Shown piece after piece: positions 48,770 to 58,564 of a stretch of DNA of 64,000 bases; within the stretch, counting starts at the first letter, position 1, and every line of letters begins with the position of its first letter. Source of the DNA: Atriophallophorus winterbourni (lineage: Eukaryota > Platyhelminthes > Trematoda > Plagiorchiida > Microphallidae). The stretch lies in NCBI GenBank assembly GCA_013407085.1, contig JACCGJ010025963.1, positions 1 to 64,000 on the forward strand, in the 5' to 3' direction. A model generated the notes under the pieces. That model worked only from the letters and a program-made list of their open reading frames with translations. It was not told the DNA's origin and did no database searches. The translations under genes and the position numbers were made by a program.

Positions 48770-49133
48770 GTTATGATAAAATTACGCCCAATATACTCAA
48801 GCATTTTGCACAATTTCCATGCGGAATTCTGTCTCAGTTATTCTGCTAATCGCTGGTCAAACAGATGGAATGGAAATCCGATATAATCTCCCGGATTTCA
48901 CAGCCCGCAAATTACAAGCCTGTTACCCTGTTTTCCGCCGTGTGCAAGGTGTTGGAAAGGATAGTGTCGAACAAAGTGAGCAAATACATTAAAGTAAATA
49001 AGCTATTTCGGGAAGCGCAACACAGTTTTGGAAAAGGATACTCCTGCCTTACTAACCTTCTACTTACCCTTGACGATTGGCCTCGAGCAGTAGATGCTGG
49101 GGATACCATCCTTTATGTAACCTCAATGATTTG
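48770..49133 (+). pseudogene. CR1 RT fragment (family of element B)
   Basis: Starts at GYDKITPNILKHFAQF and includes ANYKPVTLFSAVCKVLERIV, then EAQHSFGKGYSCLTNLLLTL and VDAGDTI. Truncated on both sides; it abuts an oppositely oriented ORF1 fragment. Confidence 0.75.
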
Positions 49134-49134
49134 T

Positions 49135-49380
49135 CACATATTGCATGACACGTGTAGGACCAGTTGCGACACGCGACAGATTTGACCTTACCACTGTCGA
49201 CTGTCTTGCTGACGACGCATGTTTCGCAAACATCAGATCGTGTCATGTTAACTGGGCGAACTAAATGTACAAATCGGAGCAAAACATCGATACGTGCAGG
49301 GTTGGCTGTGTTGTGTTGTTTGTGGTTGACGGAAAGTGACGAGTTGTAGGAATATTTCGTCATCCGATTTACCACGAATT
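49135..49380 (-). pseudogene. CR1 ORF1 zinc-finger fragment
   Basis: Minus strand from an in-frame ATG near 49246: MTRSDVCETCVVSKTVDSG then VACRNWSYTCHAICDKSL. This matches the start of element A ORF1 (MTRR ... DVCKICNKG ... HVNCDKAL). The sequence breaks off right after the HxxC of the finger. Confidence 0.6.
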
Positions 49381-49419
49381 TGTCAGCCCGCCCTAAAAAT
49401 CATCTCGTTAAACATCTAC

Positions 49420-50560
49420 TTAACCCCTTGGTCCTTACTCGGACAAAAATAATTCAATGGCTTTAATCATTCCACATTCACGACTGATATTTTTTCACGT
49501 ATCCGGTCATCCAGATGCCAAGATATTTCCATGATACGTACCACTCAATCGTGTGACTGCCAAGTTCATATGAGAACGGAAATGGGTTCCCAAATTGCAA
49601 AATTCTGCACTTGCGAATGTTGAAACATATTTTATTTAATTGACTACTGGTGCAGCACTTTTCAATCTAAATTGAGTGTGTAACGGTAGATGTTGAAGTG
49701 TTCCAAGTTAAACAAACACGGACAGTATACAATCACATTTTACAGTTCAATAGTAGTGTATTCTCGTTCATCTTTCTGATCATCCTTGTATGAGATGATT
49801 TGATATATCGAATACATTTTGTATGTTAGAATCGTGGTTCCTCCTACTCATCGACGGAGAAAGAAGAACAAATTGTGGTCAGCTGTCGCCTCATTACGGC
49901 TTGATTGAAATCAGCCAATCCCAGCATGGCCATTCGCTCTTGATATGGGATGTGCTGCATCCCGTCAACTAGCTTCATGTCTCTTTGGTTCATTCTATCT
50001 AGCAATCCAAAGGCTTTTCACAGCCACGGTGGGATCATGTACTCTATCGTTGGATGGATGTAAGTAAGTAATTTAGTAATTAATTCAGTAATGCGTTGAA
50101 GCCTTTTTGGGAGAACCATCCAACTATTCCCTTCAGCATTCCCAAGATACCACATGCCCTGTTGAAGACATTCTAGCAATGGCTATTTGGTTTCAGATTA
50201 TTAGTAATCCAGATACCAATGATCTTTCTTAGTAGTTCTCCATGTAAGGTTTCTATGGTTAAGATTATATGTGTGCTCGTATTGCCGGCCAAGTTGAAAC
50301 ATTTTACATTTACTTTTGTTGAAAGGTATCACATTATGTTGAGACCAGATATACTGATAATCCAAATCCTCTTTCAACATCGAACAATATTCAGTGGATC
50401 AGATTTCCTTCATTATTTTTCTGGCATTAGCAAAACGTGCCATCTTGCATGGTAATACTTGGGAAACATCATGTATAACAAAAAAGGATAGGCCAGGGCA
50501 TTGAAACTTGATGGAGGCCGCTGGTGACATTGATGGTTTTTGACATACAGCCCTCAATGC
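49420..50560 (-). pseudogene. Two decayed CR1 RT C-terminal fragments
   Basis: 49470-49690 aligns with the element D region at 45540-45720 (ctgccaagt, gggttttcc-type and aatttgcaaaattctgcacttgcg blocks). 49690-50560 is a second, more diverged copy containing the minus-strand equivalents of the IHP-VEY, WxxWL and KLVDG regions (for example the segment at 49960-50060). No intact motif remains. Confidence 0.55.
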
Positions 50561-51400
50561 AGTGTCGCACATGCTGTTATGCGAAATAATCTCACAACAG
50601 TCACCAAAACCATGCTAATAAAAAGTGTATACAGTAATTGAGGAAATGTTTGTGAGATTGCAGATTACGAGTCTTGGCCAAATTGTCTAGAAAGTTTTAC
50701 AGTTGGTAGAATAAATAAAATAAGAAAACGCCTTTTGAAAGAATGCACATAGTTCAAAATTTCCGTCTCTAACATAAATTTCTAGCAAAGCCACTACATA
50801 AAGTCTCTTGAAACATCCTCGTTTCATAACATTGATTGTCCACGTTTAGCTTATTCCGTGGCACCGTGTCCAGGATAATTTAAACAATTATGCCGATAAC
50901 TTGTTACTCATGAGTAAACGTAAGTTTCAAATATTAAATTCCTGAATTTTATAAAACGTTAACAGTGCAAAATGTTCTGACAGCTTGAGGATTGGTAAAA
51001 ATAATCATATCATTAGGAACGGGTTTCGCTGTTAACCTTGTAAACTGTCGAGGCTGTAAATACATAGGAGATCAATATTTCTTTGTAGTTATCGAGCTGA
51101 TTGATGCATGGAGGCTGTGATGCGCAAGACGTTTCCAATGAATTCGGTGTCACTGACCGAACGGTAAATTACAGAATGGTTTATCAATCAGAGAGAGATA
51201 GCGAGGAGACACATTTTGATGATCTATTAAACAAATTCTCTTGACGTATCGAAGCCTCTTATGAGCTACGTAATGTATCGTTGGGTTTAGGTGCGTTGCA
51301 TTTACTATCGAATTCTATGTTTCCTCGAAATTATGGGAACACGTATCTACGTACATGATTCGATTTTCTAGGTTTCTGATTGTGATACATTGGACTCGGC
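50561..51400. other. AT-rich stretch, nothing recognised
   Basis: No element or exon could be supported. Confidence 0.35.
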
Positions 51401-51406
51401 GCCGTT

Positions 51407-52040
51407 TTACGGTTTTGTTCTACAGACGCTGAACACATAACAATCACCTGTAATTTCAGCATTATTCATAAAGACAACTGCCTCTTTAGTCAAAAATTTA
51501 TCGCAATTAGTGTGTATCATATTGGAGCACGTATAACACATGACTACTTCTGATAAAGGTAATTCAGCAGCAACTTCGAGAACGCTTACATGTACAAAAC
51601 CTTTGGATAATATTCTTCTCGAGATTGTTTCGACGACATTTGCTCCCATCATAGTTGATCTGTATGGATACGGCATGTAGACACTGTAACAACTCTTAGA
51701 AGGTAAGCATTTGTATGTAGGTTTTCGAAGTCCTCCGCAGATTGCAGCGTTATTCCTAAAAGGTAATGCCATTCATTTTTGGCTTAGCTCCGTAGAGCGT
51801 TTCCTGTGAAGCGTAGGTAAAATTAACATGAAGGTTTATGCCCGCAGTTTTGGGTCGGCCTTTTAAGATACGGTTTTGCTGGGTCCTTCAAGTTGAATAG
51901 TCACTCATCCTGAAAAACACGTACCGTTTAGTCACCATCTGCGTGGTTGTCTGGGCAAATGTTGCCCTGTTTGTTGATAATGGATTTTTTATAGTTTCTT
52001 CGGTAGTAGCCATCGTGCTTTCAAGACGATTTTTATGAGT
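51407..52040 (-). pseudogene. CR1 ORF1 fragment with permuted modules
   Basis: On the minus strand the first RRM-like part comes first (AQTTTQM near 51960, ETLYGAKPK near 51795, then LQSAEDFENLHTNAYLLR near 51745), and the zinc finger follows: EVVMCYTCSNMIHTNC, DKFLTKEAVVFMNNAEI, and CYVFSVCRTK. In element A the zinc finger precedes the RRM-like domains. Two truncated copies joined head to tail would explain it. Confidence 0.6.
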
Positions 52041-52084
52041 TCATTCTGTTTTATACAGGAATGCAGCCCATCTAGACGCGTCTA

Positions 52085-52175
52085 AATTTCATTCTCTAGG
52101 ACCGATTGGAATATGCTTGGGACCAATCGTGTATTCATAATGCAAAGAAATTGGAGTGTAAAATATATTCCAATC
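52085..52175 (-). repeat. PLE terminal sequence, inverted relative to adjoining ORF
   Basis: Matches 55890-55960 (ccgattg-aatatg, gggaccaatcgt, ataatgcaaag). In other copies this sequence lies downstream of the hammerhead; here it precedes a plus-strand PLE ORF in the opposite orientation. Confidence 0.6.
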
Positions 52176-52179
52176 GATT

Positions 52180-52930
52180 GCTGACTCCTACAAGCCCCGT
52201 GTTCGAAAATTAGCCAGTGAGTTGGTGAGAAAAGCGGAATATGAAGCCAGATGGGTGAACCAGCGCATCTTCAATCTTCGTTGCAAGCAGCTCGGCGCAA
52301 TAGCAGGGGATGTGGTGGTAAAACCTCCGGATAATTCTCGCAAATCGAAAAAGGCGGGCGCGAGCTCATCCAAAGTGTTTTTGAAACAAAGGATCCATCG
52401 GGTCAATGAAACCCTATTGGCCGCTAGATCGAAAGCCTCGAGAATCATGCCGGAACTGCGAATTGAATTATCCGAAGAGGATTTCTACAGAAATTGTGAA
52501 GGAGACACGGAGGTTTTAACCACACAAACGGAGCGAATAGGAGGAAGACAGAAACGTAAGTTCAACAAGTTATTACAGTTTTATAAGAAACGTTCATCAG
52601 ATAAATCTAATGAGTCGTCATCCAGCAACCAGCAATTTAGTGCTATGAGTAACGGTAAAGTAACGGTAATTTTGAACAAAAGCGACCATTTAGACAAGGT
52701 TGGGGTACACTTATCCGAAGGCCCTTATAAACGGATAGATAATGGTAAAATGAAAAGGGAAATGAATAACAGCAAAACGGTAGTCCCTAGCAATTTGCGT
52801 GGCGTTAAGGAGAGTTTGCGAATGGGCTTGTGGTATAACCTGTTTCGCAAGTCTACTCTAACTCCTAGGTTGTACGGCCTACATAAAATACATGAAGGCA
52901 TTCTAGCAACCAGCAAATTAGTGCTTTGAA
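52180..52930 (+). pseudogene. Penelope-like element 3, N-terminal part of pol
   Basis: Open for about 235 codons. N-terminal region: RKLASELVRKAEYEARWVN, ARSKASRIMPELRIELSEED, TERIGGRQKRKFNKLL. RT fingers: NGKVTVILNKSDHLDKV, LRGVKESLRMGLWYNLF, STLTPRLYGLHKIHEG. After that the sequence enters a tandem array of its own RT segment instead of continuing into the palm. Confidence 0.82.
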
Positions 52931-53830
52931 TAACGGTAAAGTAACGGTAATATTGAACATAAGCGACTATTTAGACAAGGTTGGGGTACACTTAACCAAG
53001 TGCCCTTATTAACGGATAGATGATGGTAAAATGAAAAATGTAATGAATAACAGCAAAAGGTAGTCTCTAGCAATTTGCGTGGCGTTAAGGAGAGTTTGGG
53101 AAAGGGCTTGTGGTATATCCTGTATCGCAAATCTACTCTAACTCCTAGGTTCTACGGCCTACCTAAAATACATAAAGGCATTCTGGCAACCAGCAATTTG
53201 ATGCTTTGAGTAACGGTAAAGTAACTGTAATTTTGAACAAATGCGACCATTTAGATAAGGTTGGGGTACACTTATCCGAGGGCCCTTATGAACGGATAGA
53301 TAATGGTAAAATGTAATGAATAACAGCAAACGGTAGTCTCTAGGTAATTGCGTGGCGTTAAGAAGAGTTTGGGAAAGGGCTTGTGTTATAACCTGTATCG
53401 TAAGTCTACTCTAACTCCTAGGTTCTACGGCCTACCTAAAATACAAAAAAGCATTCTAGCAACCAGCATATTAGTGCTTTGAGTAACGGTAAAGAAACGG
53501 TAATATTGAACATAAGCGACTAGTTAGACAAGGTTGGGGTACACTTATCCGAAGGCCCATATCTTCAGATAGATAATTGTAAAATGTAATGAATAACAGC
53601 AAAACGGTAGTCTCTGGGTAATTGCGTGGCGTTAAGAAGAGTTTGGGAAAGGGCTTGTGTTATAACCTGTATCGTAAGTCTACTCTAACTCCTAGGTTCT
53701 ACGGCCTACCTAAAATACAAAAAAGCATTCTAGCAACCAGCATATTAGTGCTTTGAGTAACGGTAAAGAAACGGTAATATTGAACATAAGCGACTAGTTA
53801 GACAAGGTTGGGGTACACTTATCCGAAGTG
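52624..53830 (+). repeat. Tandem array of a ~275-bp PLE RT segment, 4.4 units
   Basis: Unit starts (agcaaccagca) at 52624, 52905, 53185, 53458 and 53732, giving lengths 281, 280, 273 and 274 and a partial fifth. Only unit 1 is open; it encodes the RT finger region from NGKVTVIL to LHKIHEG. Units 3, 4 and 5 share private changes (agcatattagtg, aaagaaacgg, aaatgtaatg) and are the most alike, so the array grew at its right end. After 53830 it passes into a later part of the RT. Confidence 0.92.
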
Positions 53831-53834
53831 CGTT

Positions 53835-53965
53835 ACAACTAGCTAGACGGGCCTTGGAATCTGATGCCAGTTTGTCAGATCGCACAAACTTCAGTGTCCA
53901 GCAAGTTATTAACGGTGTATCGATATGCCTACGCATGAACTACTTCGTATTTAATGAACAATTAT
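53835..53965 (+). pseudogene. PLE 3 RT fragment after the array
   Basis: Reads LESDASLSDRTNFSVQQVIN and MNYFVFNEQLY, matching the PLE 2 region at 44560-44665. It ends in a TA-rich run (53963-53993). Confidence 0.75.
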
Positions 53966-53993
53966 ATATAATATAATATAATATATTATAATG
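53963..53993. repeat. TA/ATA-rich simple repeat
   Basis: Irregular repeats of ata and taata truncating the PLE 3 RT fragment. Confidence 0.8.
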
Positions 53994-54004
53994 CAAACCG
54001 TTTT

Positions 54005-54583
54005 ACCTCTCCGTGATCATTTCTCCCCCAATCACTGGCGTTGACCCGCCGGTGGAGTCGATCAGCACGACGACGACGTTGGCGTTCGAGGCTACCAGAT
54101 ATGCAACCTCCACAAAACTAGCAATTGAACGTGTTCGCCATAAATCAAAAACGAACAACAAAACGCGAGAGCTTCGCTTGGCCGATTCTTCAAGCTCAAC
54201 AAGCGAATCCCGCCAACTCGAAACTTGCTGAAAGATAAAAAAACTGGTTGATATAGTGACGGTGATTGCTCAACGAAAAGGATAAAAAACGTAGTGTGAA
54301 GGTGCGATGTGCATTAGAGATGAGTGCTAACCACGAGCTTTCGCATGATTTACAGAACTCTACCGTCCGACTCAACACAAGAGCAAGAAGCGCCGATAAG
54401 TCCGACGATGACAATTTCGAACTCGTAATGATTTGTGTTTTCGAAAGGGTTGCATTATAAAGGTTCGAGCGACAACACCTTCGTGATCATGAGAAGATGG
54501 AGAACGTCAGGCGCGATCGAACGATTTGCAATTCGTCAATATCGGTCAAACACGACCTGCATGGCGATGGCTTGAAGATTCCC
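54005..54583 (+). pseudogene. LTR-element internal 3' region, decayed
   Basis: Part shared with 35800-35890 (TQEQEAPISP frame) and the terminal tgcaattcgtcaatatcgg block that precedes LTR-like repeats. No enzymatic motif. Function inferred only from position. Confidence 0.4.
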
Positions 54584-54786
54584 GGTTGGCATGAAATCGA
54601 CTGACAAATCAGATCGAAGTAACAACCGAGACAGTCATGTTGAGGACCACCGCGTTGTGATTGTTTGTTTGTTTAAATAAGATAAGCGTGTGTTTCATTA
54701 TTTGTCTTGTGCGTAATAAACGCCTTGGAACAATCGGCTTCTCTTGTGTTGCGGGATTCGTGGGTGGACTCGATTAGCGTTGGACA
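54584..54786 (+). repeat. LTR-like dispersed repeat, copy 2
   Basis: About 203 bp, starting (g)GTTGGCATGAAATCGAC and ending GTTGGACA. Contains aataaacgcc and cttctcttgtgttg, placed as a polyadenylation signal and U5 would be. Directly after it comes ggttgacctcagg, which resembles a primer-binding site for a tRNA-Trp 3' end (TGG-TGACC-C). Best read as a solo or partial LTR of a Gypsy-class element. Confidence 0.5.
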
Positions 54787-54845
54787 GGTTGACCTCAGGA
54801 ATGAACCAAGACATAATCGACATTAATTACCTACAACCTAAATCC

Positions 54846-55405
54846 AAAAGTTGTCATAGCCGGGGTGACAGTGGGGATAAGCTCCCACTGTTTGTAAAAT
54901 GCTCCCATATGACGCGCGTCTCAAATAGCCTCTGACAACCAAGTCCAGCTTCTGGCCTGCACGAGTGGCTCCCCGAGCCCGGCGGAACTGCTTCTACCAT
55001 CAGGAGAAGGGGCGAGGGCGAATGACTGGCGCATGAAAACCAGTTTGTTTCGGGCAGATGGAGCTCGTTAGCCCGGGAGGGCATTTCATCTAAGGGAAGG
55101 AAAACCCTGATTTTAAACCTCCGCTGCCTTGCGGGATACCCGATCGCCGGAAAGGCTTCGGGAGAAAACCCTGAGGAAAAATCTGGAACGGCTAGTTGGT
55201 GCACACCACCTCTTTCTGGCAACTCCCTGCTGCCTTGCAGGTCGTACTTGGTTGTGCAAAGGCTAGAGGAGCTGACTCGAACAAACGCCGAGTGGTTCTG
55301 GGGACGCCGCTTTGTGTCCAAATTCTTAAGAATCTTCATTGAAGCCGACTCATCCTCCAGGAGGAGATAGTCGCACAAAAGTAAAGTAAAAGTAAGTCCG
55401 ACGGC
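54846..55405 (+). mobile_element. Non-autonomous RTE derivative, about 555 bp
   Basis: The first ~430 bp matches the RTE 5' leader (minus strand of 17606 down to about 17150): gttgtcatagccgggg, aaaatgctcc, aatagcctctgacaaccaag, ctggcctgcacgagtggct. It then passes directly to a 3' end with attgaagccgact, a hairpin (55347-55372) and gcacaaaagtaaa-gtaaaag, as in the RTE. The endonuclease and RT are absent, so it would depend on an autonomous RTE in trans. It lies within LTR-element debris. The long antisense frame here (54854-55477) has no supporting motif. Confidence 0.8.
55347..55372 (+). ncRNA. 3' hairpin of the RTE derivative
   Basis: Outer stem GACT/AGTC, internal loop CA and GAT, inner stem TCCTC/GAGGA with loop CAG. 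Compared with the RTE hairpin, the outer stem changes G-C to A-T on both strands, preserving pairing. Confidence 0.6.
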
Positions 55406-55880
55406 AACAATCACTAGCCTACAGAAATTCGGGATGCGGACAAACTGTCTGAGAACAACTATCGAACAACAGACCATTCATCGAGGACGATCCAACGAGC
55501 CCATTGTGGCTTAAAAGAAACCGTGTGACACGAAATTGACCGAGAAATAAAGTTGAAACGACAGCCGGCACAGAGAGACTGAGAACTTTGTTGTGGCAAC
55601 GAAATTTGTCTATAAAAGTTTGGCGTGTCGAGTTTGTTTTTATTTGCGCGATGAAGGCTCGATCAATTGGTATTTTATTGTTTTGTGAAACTCATGGGTA
55701 AAAGTAATTAACGTCGCACATTTCTGGCTCAGAGGTGAATAGTGATGCAGACAAGTGGAAATGAAAAGGAGAGGGAGACGTGGTTTATGTTGGATCGTAT
55801 GTTTTCAAAGCTTGTGGCCACAACTTAGTATACATTGAGACAGGAAACGCGAATAGACCATGATTGACCTGATTTAACAG
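55406..55880 (+). repeat. LTR-like repeat copy 3 with flanking internal sequence
   Basis: 55406-55527 resembles the internal 3' region (taagtccgacg, also at 54399). An LTR-like block from about 55528 (TGTGACACGAAATTGACCG) includes tctataaaagtttggcg, a TATA-like box. A short frame from 55745 (MQTSGNEKERETWFMLDRMF) may be the start of gag; it stops after 26 codons. Diverged from the other copies. Confidence 0.4.
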
Positions 55881-55972
55881 GGTGCACTATGCAACCGATT
55901 GAAATATGTTTGGGACCGATCGTCTATTTATAATGCAAAGAACTTTGAGTGCAATCGGTTAGAGAGCAGTTT

Positions 55973-56016
55973 TTGGGTAACGTTTCACTTCTGACACAGG
56001 AACATCGTCAAATCAA
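55973..56016 (-). ncRNA. Degenerate hammerhead motif, left arm of PLE 4
   Basis: Minus strand: TTGAT, core TTGACGA (CTGACGA with C to T), stem II TGTTCCTG against CAGAAGT (mispaired), GAAA, CGTT, ACCCAA. Probably inactive. Confidence 0.6.
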
Positions 56017-56442
56017 GGGTGATAGACAGGACAAGGAACATGATTAAGTAGCAGTCAACCCACCACCACTGATTTGACCTTGCCGCTAAACAGCCTATAG
56101 TACGCCTATGCTGTGTCACGTGTCGTAGGAATGACTAGGATCAGTGGTCGATTTTCTTACTAGTGTATCCAAATCAATCTAGTACAAGTGAACACGGTCA
56201 AGGTCAGTTGACACAGCGGCCAACATGAGTAAAAGTACATCACTAACGGGGCTAAGGTTACGCTATTTTTTGAAGAAAAACAAAAATCTAATTAACTAGT
56301 AGGCGTAAGGTGAATAACAATTATTTACCGCCGCATCAGTGCCGAGCGCCATATTGTGGAGATTTCTGCTCCATCCACCTTATTGACCGCTTAGGCAATT
56401 TCGACCACCACCGCATGTAGGCGTTCTATATACGGTTTAATA

Positions 56443-56483
56443 ATAGGGTGGCACTTTTCGTTTTTAAATGATTGTGTAAAAAA
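56443..56483 (+). mobile_element. 41-nt A-tailed insertion in PLE 4
   Basis: Flanked by a 13-bp direct repeat, atacggtttaata, at 56430-56442 and 56484-56496. The insert begins atagggtggc and ends in six As. Other PLE copies lack it. This is the signature of a retroposed short RNA fragment; the source RNA was not recognised. Confidence 0.65.
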
Positions 56484-57043
56484 ATACGGTTTAATACTGC
56501 GTCTTAGTATTTCTACAATGTCTAGATCGACGCTGTGGCCGTATCTATAACGTGATCCGCCAAGGCGGAATCACGAATAAGGGATTGCACCCCGAGGCTG
56601 TCTCCGGACGCGCTTTCGGTGTTATTCAATTTTAGTGTGAATTTCCCTGGTGGTCTGCCCTATGTAAACACCCGAACAGTCCTTACAGTTGATTTAGTGG
56701 ATGCTGTTCGTAACGCTAGACAAAGGTGTCTAATCCTTGAGGTGCACCAGAACTGAACGGATAGTTATCCCTTTCTTATAAGTTACGCGTATGGTCGCCT
56801 GGTTCAAGATTCTAAGTAATGTACTTTTACGCATGTGGGCCGCTGTGTCAACTGACCTTGACCGTGTTCACTTATATTAGATTGATGTGGATACACACTA
56901 GTATGAAAATCTATCATTGATCCTGGTCATTCCTACGAGACGTGACACCGCGTAGGCGTACTATAGGCTGTTTAGCAGTAAGGTCAAATAAGTGGTGGGG
57001 GTAGACTACAACTTAATCATGTTCCCTGTCCTGACTATCGCCC

Positions 57044-57087
57044 TTGGTCTGGCGAAGCTTCTGTGTCAGAAGTGAAACGTTACCCAA
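57044..57087 (+). ncRNA. Hammerhead motif, right arm of PLE 4
   Basis: TTGGT, core CTGGCGA (CTGANGA with one A to G change), stem II GCTTCTG/CAGAAGT, GAAA, palindromic ACGT, and ACCCAA with one extra C. Closest to the 24.2-kb copy but with a core substitution expected to impair cleavage. Confidence 0.65.
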
Positions 57088-57109
57088 AATCGCTACACAA
57101 TTCTTTATG

Positions 57110-57490
57110 GATAGATATTGCCGTGCGTTGATGCGAATGATAATCAAATAAGTTGATAAAGACGAGGAGAAAAATCTGCCTAAATTATAAAGATGCTTAT
57201 TAGGAACATCGTTGTTCAAAGACAGAATCACAAAGTGATTTAAGGTTCACTTTAACTGATTTTATTATCCCACCTGATGGCGGTAAACAGCCTGAAACCG
57301 GTTGTGTTGTGTAGGTTACGAGAATGTGGAAACCGCAATAGATTAATGCTAATTACGATTTTCTATAACATTTGTTGGACCGCTTGATATTGCGCAATAT
57401 AAAAATAATATAATATGACACTGACTAAATCTCGTCATTCATTTACGATAATTATTATTTCATTGAAACAAATAATTAATATTGATCACA
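57110..57490. other. Unassigned; probable intron of the host gene at 57.5 kb
   Basis: A 72-codon minus-strand frame is present but has no recognised motif. It lies downstream of the donor at 57497, so much of it is likely intron. Confidence 0.35.
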
Positions 57491-57497
57491 AACTCAC

Positions 57498-57952
57498 CGG
57501 ATTATAAAATGATAATCCCCAGCTAGATAATAGCGGTATAGCTATTTCTTGGCGCCAAGTCGTTGGATTACAAGCACCACCGAGAAACACTTCAGAGAAA
57601 TGAAGAATCATTAAAAAATTACCATCAATGTTTGATTGGTCCGCAGTCTCTAATGAGGCAGAGCATTGTTTAGCTAGCACGGTTAATAATTTCCATTCAT
57701 AATAATAAAAAATATGTAGATCCCGTTTTTTGTCATTCCTCAATGGATTTAGCAGTTTATAAATGGTTTGCACTGCTGAAATATGAACACGTCATTTTTA
57801 ACATACCTGTCTGAGACGAGAATTGCGTATTTAAATAACATTCCTCATTCGAGCTCTTCCCATCAAGAAAAGTGGAAATATTTTCAGCGCTTGGAGAAAT
57901 GACGGATGAGCGAAATCAACTTACATGGCAGACATTATTGAAGCAATAAATT
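57498..57952 (-). CDS. Host gene, three exons; nucleoside deoxyribosyltransferase-like motif
   Basis: Minus strand. Exon 57925-57952 (28 nt, FIASIMSA) follows tttttcag and ends at a donor CAT|gtaagt. A 35-nt intron follows. Exon 57807-57889 (83 nt) encodes AENISTFLDGKSSNEECYLN and TQFSSQT, ending at CAG|gtatgt. A 31-nt intron (57776-57806) ends atatttcag. Exon 57498-57775 (278 nt) encodes VQTIYKLLNPLRNDKKRDLH, IFYYYEWKLLTVLAKQ and VFLGGACNPTTWRQEIAIPL then GLSFYNP, ending at CCG|gtgagt. Phases agree across all junctions with no stop. The FLGG-C-x4-WR ... IP-L-x5-G-x-x-(F/Y)NP pattern is that of proteins with a nucleoside 2-deoxyribosyltransferase-like fold (PF15891-type); catalysis is not shown. 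Incomplete on both sides. Confidence 0.75.
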
Positions 57953-57959
57953 CTGAAAA

Positions 57960-58300
57960 ACAACGGTTGGAAAGTGTTGACAAATTTTAAAAAGTGTCAG
58001 GCATCTAGGAATTGCGATAAATAAACTTGATTGAAACGTTCGTCCAATTTTTAATAATTGGAAATAAGGAAGAAGCACTTTCGTGGCAATGCCAATACGT
58101 TATAATTTATCAGAATAAAAGCATCAATGAAAACGTGGTTTCACATGACTTTGTCACGCAATCCGAAACGAAATCAAATAAAAGAATGAAGATAAATGAG
58201 AAAACACAGAAAGGCCAAAAATCTAAACCGCACAGCAACATATTGTAATGGCGTGAAGTGTACTATCTAAGATTGCCAATCATAATTTAACGATAAATAC
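57960..58300. other. Unassigned; possible upstream intron or exons of the same gene
   Basis: Small plus-strand frame (58027-58248) is lysine/serine rich without motif. Upstream exons of the minus-strand gene may be here but were not resolved. Confidence 0.25.
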
Positions 58301-58564
58301 GAGGATCACCATCGTTCGGGAAAACATAAGAGCAGAAATTGCTCACAAGACTAACGAGAACAATTGCAAAACGTCGAGATTTCGGATTTCAAAAGGGATG
58401 CATGAGAAAAGGCAAAGAAACAGCCTGTTTAAAAACAGGATCATCTTGAAAATGTCAGCGATTATAGATCGATATACAAATCCTCGAAGTCGGTACAACG
58501 CAGTGTTTTGTAAAGGCGCGATTAATCAGAACAAGCCCATCGTGGCCAGGGCTTGAAGTGTAAC
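58300..58564 (+). pseudogene. Internal 3' region before LTR-like copy 4, possible
   Basis: Ends aacaagcccatcgtgg and gcttgaag, matching sequence before LTR-like copies 3 and 2. No coding motif. Confidence 0.3.

Larger units (their letters stand above)
55890..57105 (-). mobile_element. Penelope-like element 4, palindromic arrangement
   Basis: The centre (56340-56800, minus) encodes the PLE C-terminus: CKDCSGVYIGQTTREIHTKI (GIY-YIG), GHSVDLDIVEILRR, SIKPY, with frameshifts. Its 3' UTR runs leftward to a hammerhead at 55973-56016. At its truncated 5' side (56818) an inverted copy of that same 3' UTR runs rightward to another hammerhead at 57044-57087. The arms (about 55973-56245 and 56818-57087) match closely, for example ggccgctgtgtcaactgacc and its complement. 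RT is absent. Confidence 0.85.

Noticed and set aside
54854..55477. 207-codon minus-strand frame
   Set aside because: Antisense over the non-autonomous RTE derivative and LTR debris; long because the leader is GC-richer, no motif.
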